From positions 8,641,001 through 8,705,000 of the forward strand of contig NZ_CP146350.1 of the NCBI RefSeq assembly GCF_037055355.1: DNA of 64,000 nucleotides. Reading direction: 5' to 3'. The notes under the pieces were generated by a model. It was not told the DNA's origin. It searched no databases and saw nothing but the letters and a program-made list of their open reading frames with translations. Below, one piece after another: positions 61,435-64,000 of the stretch. A program made the translations under genes and the position numbers. The stretch comes from Streptomyces sp. DG1A-41. GTDB lineage: Bacteria > Actinomycetota > Actinomycetes > Streptomycetales > Streptomycetaceae. Positions within the stretch are counted from its first letter, which is position 1, and each line of letters begins with the position of its first letter.

Positions 61435-62757
61435 ATGACCAGTCTGGGTGTACGGCGCTCCCGCCGGCTCGGCCGCGGCGGCATACGCCGCGTTGTTCCC
61501 CTCGCTGCCGTGGCCACGGCAGGTGCCCTCCTGCTCTCGGCCTGCGGCTCGGAATCCGGCTCGGGCGGGACCTCCAAGTCGCTGACGTTCTGGATCTCCA
61601 CGGTTCCGGGGCAGGACGCGGGCTGGAAGAAGATGGTGGCGCAGTACAAGAAGGAAACCGGCGTCAAGGTCAATCTCGTCAACATCCCCTACGACGGCTA
61701 CGACGCGAAGCTGCGCAACGCCGCGCAGGCGAACTCCCTGCCCGACGTCGCGGCGGTGCCGAAGCTGGACCCGATCTGGGCGAACAAGCTGATCGACCTC
61801 AGCTCCATCGCCAACAACAAGAGCAACAAGATCAACGGCAACTTCGTCGCCAAGGACTCGTCCGGGAAGGTGCTGTCCATCCCCTCGGACATCACCGCGT
61901 CCGGCCTGTTCATCAACGAGACGCTGTTCAAGAAGGCCGGCGTCTCCGTCCCGGCCTCGCCCCAGAAGACCTGGACCTGGACCGAATTCATCAAGGCGGC
62001 GGACAAGGTCCGGGAGAAGACCGGCGCCAAGTACTCCCTCACCTTCGACCAGTCGCCCTCCCGGCTGCGCGCCATGGTGTACGAGCTCGGAGGGAAGTAC
62101 GTCCACGCGGACTCCTCCGGCAAGTTCTCGGTGGACGCCGCGACCAGGAAGGCCGTGAAGCGCTTCGTCGAGATGAACGACGACAAGACCATGCCGAAGT
62201 CGGTGTGGACCAGCGGCGCCGACCCCTCCGCCATGTTCCAGAGCGGTGACGTGGTCGCCTACTGGTCCGGCGTGTGGCAGGTGCCCGCCTTCGCGGAGAG
62301 CATCAACAAGTTCGACTGGGCGAGCGTCCCGACTCCCGCCGAGCCGGTGCAGGCCAGCGACGTCAACAGCGGCGGCATGACGGTGGGCTTCAACAACAAC
62401 GGCGACGCGGCCGCCGCCGCCGAGAAGTTCCTGTCCTGGCTGTACGAGCCGGCCCACTACCAGGCGCTGTGCGAGGCGTCCGGCTTCCTGCCCGTCGAGA
62501 CCGGCCTGAACCCGAAGTACCCCTTCAAGTCCGAGGCGGCGCAGGCGGCGTTCAAGCTGTACAACGAGTCGATCCCGCTGTACGCCCCGATCTCCGGCTA
62601 CTTCAACACCGCGCAGACGAACTGGGTGCTGAAGGGCAAGAGCCTCACCGAGGACCCGACCAAGACGGAGCTCGGCAAGGCGATCAACGGCCAGCAGTCG
62701 GTCGACAAGGCGCTGGACAACATCGTGGCCGGCGACAACCAGCAGGTCGGCGGCTGA
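61435..62757 (+). CDS. Sugar ABC transporter substrate-binding lipoprotein
   Basis: A 440-residue binding protein with lipobox LLSAC (Cys37) after a basic, twin-arginine-like N-terminus (RRSRRLGRGG). Cluster features: LTFWISTVPGQDAGWKKMVA, DVAAVPKLDPIWANKL and FLSWLYEPAHYQALCE. ATG 61435 follows AAAAGGGACTGAAG. Two permease genes follow (124 bp and then overlapping), completing an importer that again lacks an ATPase gene. The adjoining kinase suggests an amino sugar or hexose. Confidence 0.92.
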   Translation: MTSLGVRRSRRLGRGGIRRVVPLAAVATAGALLLSACGSESGSGGTSKSLTFWISTVPGQDAGWKKMVAQYKKETGVKVNLVNIPYDGYDAKLRNAAQANSLPDVAAVPKLDPIWANKLIDLSSIANNKSNKINGNFVAKDSSGKVLSIPSDITASGLFINETLFKKAGVSVPASPQKTWTWTEFIKAADKVREKTGAKYSLTFDQSPSRLRAMVYELGGKYVHADSSGKFSVDAATRKAVKRFVEMNDDKTMPKSVWTSGADPSAMFQSGDVVAYWSGVWQVPAFAESINKFDWASVPTPAEPVQASDVNSGGMTVGFNNNGDAAAAAEKFLSWLYEPAHYQALCEASGFLPVETGLNPKYPFKSEAAQAAFKLYNESIPLYAPISGYFNTAQTNWVLKGKSLTEDPTKTELGKAINGQQSVDKALDNIVAGDNQQVGG

Positions 62758-62881
62758 GCGCAGGCCGGCAGGCCCGGGCGGCGGGGTCGAGACACCGCCG
62801 CCCGGTCTCGGGCCTCCACGCGATGCCGGGCTCATGGCCTGAGCCCACAGGAACCCATTCCACCAGCACGGAGTCAGGAAG

Positions 62882-63793
62882 ATGACCAAACGCGCCCCGG
62901 ACGTGTCCGCGAGCCCGCCCAGGAGCCGCAGTAAGTACACCCTTGCGCCGCTCGTCCTCATCGCGGCCAACGCGGTGCTCTTCGCGCTGTTCTTCGTCTG
63001 GCCGGCGGTGATCGGGCTCGTCTACTCCTTCACGAACTACACGGGCGTGGGGGCGTTCCAGTTCGTCGGACTGGACAACTACCAGCACCTGTTCGGGGAC
63101 TCCACCTTCTTCGACGCGCTGACCCGGACGCTGCTGTACACCGTGCTCTTCGTCCCGTTGAACTTCGTGTTCTCGCTGCTCGTCGCCAACGTGCTGGTGA
63201 GCAAGCACGCCAAGGGCGTGTCGGTCGCCCGCGTCTTCTTCTTCATCCCCTGGCTTCTGTCGCCCATCGTCGTGGGTGTCCTGTGGCGGTGGCTGTTCGG
63301 TGAGAACTTCGGACTGGTCAACTACCTCATCGAGAAGCTCGGCGGAAGTGCCGTTCCGTGGCAGTCGAACGCGGACCTGTCGCTGCTGGTCGTGGTGGTG
63401 GCGGCATCCTGGGCGTGGACGGGCTTCTCGATGCTGCTGTTCATCGCGGCGATCAAGAACGTACCGGTGTCGTACTACGAGGCGGCATCGCTCGACGGCG
63501 CCGGTCCGTGGCGCCAGTTCATCAGCATCACGCTGCCGAGCATCGCGCCCACTTCCTTCATCGTCATCCTGCTCAACACGATCCACGCGATGAAGGAATA
63601 CCCGCTGTTCGCCTCCCTCAACAACGGCGGACCCGGAACGTCGAACAACCTGCTTGTCCAGTACATCTACCAGACCGGCTTCAAATCGGGCCAGATCGGC
63701 TACGCGAGCGCCGCGTCGTTCGTTCTCATGCTGATCCTGATGGCCGTCGCGATCATTCAGCTGGTCGTCAACCGGCGGGTGGAGAACCGATGA
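62882..63793 (+). CDS. Sugar ABC transporter permease, MalF type
   Basis: A 303-residue membrane protein with six helices (first LAPLVLIAANAVLFALFFVWP) and the EAA loop YYEAASLDGAGPWRQFISITLPS. ATG 62882 follows CACGGAGTCAGGAAG. Its stop overlaps the next gene start as ATGA (63790-63793), showing coupling to the partner permease. Confidence 0.92.
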   Translation: MTKRAPDVSASPPRSRSKYTLAPLVLIAANAVLFALFFVWPAVIGLVYSFTNYTGVGAFQFVGLDNYQHLFGDSTFFDALTRTLLYTVLFVPLNFVFSLLVANVLVSKHAKGVSVARVFFFIPWLLSPIVVGVLWRWLFGENFGLVNYLIEKLGGSAVPWQSNADLSLLVVVVAASWAWTGFSMLLFIAAIKNVPVSYYEAASLDGAGPWRQFISITLPSIAPTSFIVILLNTIHAMKEYPLFASLNNGGPGTSNNLLVQYIYQTGFKSGQIGYASAASFVLMLILMAVAIIQLVVNRRVENR

Positions 63794-64000
63794 CAACCAC
63801 AAACATGCCACGCCCGGTCGACGCCGAGCCCGCACGGGCTGTTCCCAAGAAGCGGCCCCGCGGCGCGGCCAGTGGCGGCCTTCGGCGCGCGGTGCCCGCG
63901 ACGACACTGCTGTGGGTCCTGGCGGCCGTCTACGGGCTGCCGGTGCTGTGGTTCGTCCTCAGCTCCTTCAAGCCGGCGGGAGACCTGTTCTCCCTTCCGC
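63790..64000 (+). CDS. Sugar ABC transporter permease, MalG type (5' part, cut by window end)
   Basis: ATG 63790 overlaps the previous TGA (ATGA). The visible 70 residues have a proline- and basic-rich cytoplasmic start (KKRPRGAASGGLRR) and the first helix TTLLWVLAAVYGLPVLWFVLS, followed by SFKPAGDLFSLP, the usual MalG-type SFK-x-x-x-D-L-F pattern. The rest lies beyond the window. Confidence 0.9.
   Translation, partial: MTTTNMPRPVDAEPARAVPKKRPRGAASGGLRRAVPATTLLWVLAAVYGLPVLWFVLSSFKPAGDLFSLP

Noticed and set aside
61054..62970. Minus-strand frame of 638 codons across the second sugar-binding-protein gene
   Set aside because: Antisense shadow; the plus strand has a complete lipoprotein with ribosome binding site and matching permeases.
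1..64000. CRISPR array, tRNA, rRNA or intact insertion sequence
   Set aside because: Looked for regularly spaced repeats, cloverleaf-like sequences and intact transposase genes with terminal repeats; none seen by eye. Only a broken IS630-type fragment is present.
1..64000. A secondary-metabolite cluster around the tetracycline-resistance gene
   Set aside because: No polyketide synthase, NRPS or terpene synthase gene is present. The resistance gene stands alone, as in many non-producers.

Overview
The window is about 72% GC with strong third-position GC bias, a mycothiol-linked enzyme, ROK and GlxA regulators, SpoIIE-type phosphatases and sugar ABC loci without their own ATPase. This points to a Streptomyces chromosome. 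No rRNA, tRNA, CRISPR array or intact transposon was found. All reading is by eye; no database search was run.

Layout. 0-12.8 kb: end of a metallophosphoesterase gene, a methyltransferase, an XdhC-type maturation factor, a ribosomal-protection tetracycline-resistance GTPase of the Otr(A)/Tet(M) type with a possible leader ORF, a secreted GH5 endoglycoceramidase-like enzyme convergent with a secreted beta-propeller, a TetR regulator whose apparent operator lies in front of both, a GlxA-type regulator, an imine-reductase-like enzyme, a Tat-exported MBL-fold protein and a beta-lactamase-fold serine hydrolase. 12.8-18 kb is decayed: a frameshifted LysR gene, two DinB-like genes flanking a broken IS630-type transposase, a STAND-type NTPase remnant and a folD remnant fused end to end. 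18-22 kb: an ABC exporter and the mycothiol-dependent formaldehyde dehydrogenase plus MBL-fold pair.

22.1-31.1 kb is the most striking part. The N-terminal piece of a short-chain dehydrogenase (SDR) gene ends near 22.50 kb, and what looks like the C-terminal piece of the same SDR type ends at 31.10 kb. Between them lie a WGxxGxxG small-protein gene at each end (opposite strands, one apparently broken), a large TPM-domain membrane protein, a PspA/IM30 protein, an RsbQ-RsbP pair (alpha/beta hydrolase plus PAS-PP2C phosphatase) and small proteins. It reads as a stress-themed islet that landed in, and partly deleted, an SDR gene.

31-64 kb is mostly ordinary Streptomyces gene content: an SDR, an L,D-transpeptidase, a sugar ABC operon with Gfo/Idh dehydrogenase and divergent ROK regulator, an EamA transporter, a membrane-anchored streptogrisin-like protease, a DUF3800-like protein, a MalY-type lyase, a second (frameshifted) Gfo/Idh gene, a DUF35 protein paired with a TetR regulator through a shared palindrome, a frameshifted ANTAR-GAF-PAS-PP2C phosphatase, an RpiR regulator, a BTAD-regulator remnant, a DUF3662 protein, a GT39-type glycosyltransferase, a Tat-exported PAP2 phosphatase with autotransporter-like repeats, and a second sugar locus (BadF-type kinase, ROK regulator, binding protein, two permeases) cut by the window end.

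At least four otherwise conserved genes carry frameshifts, so either sequence errors or real decay affect this assembly.
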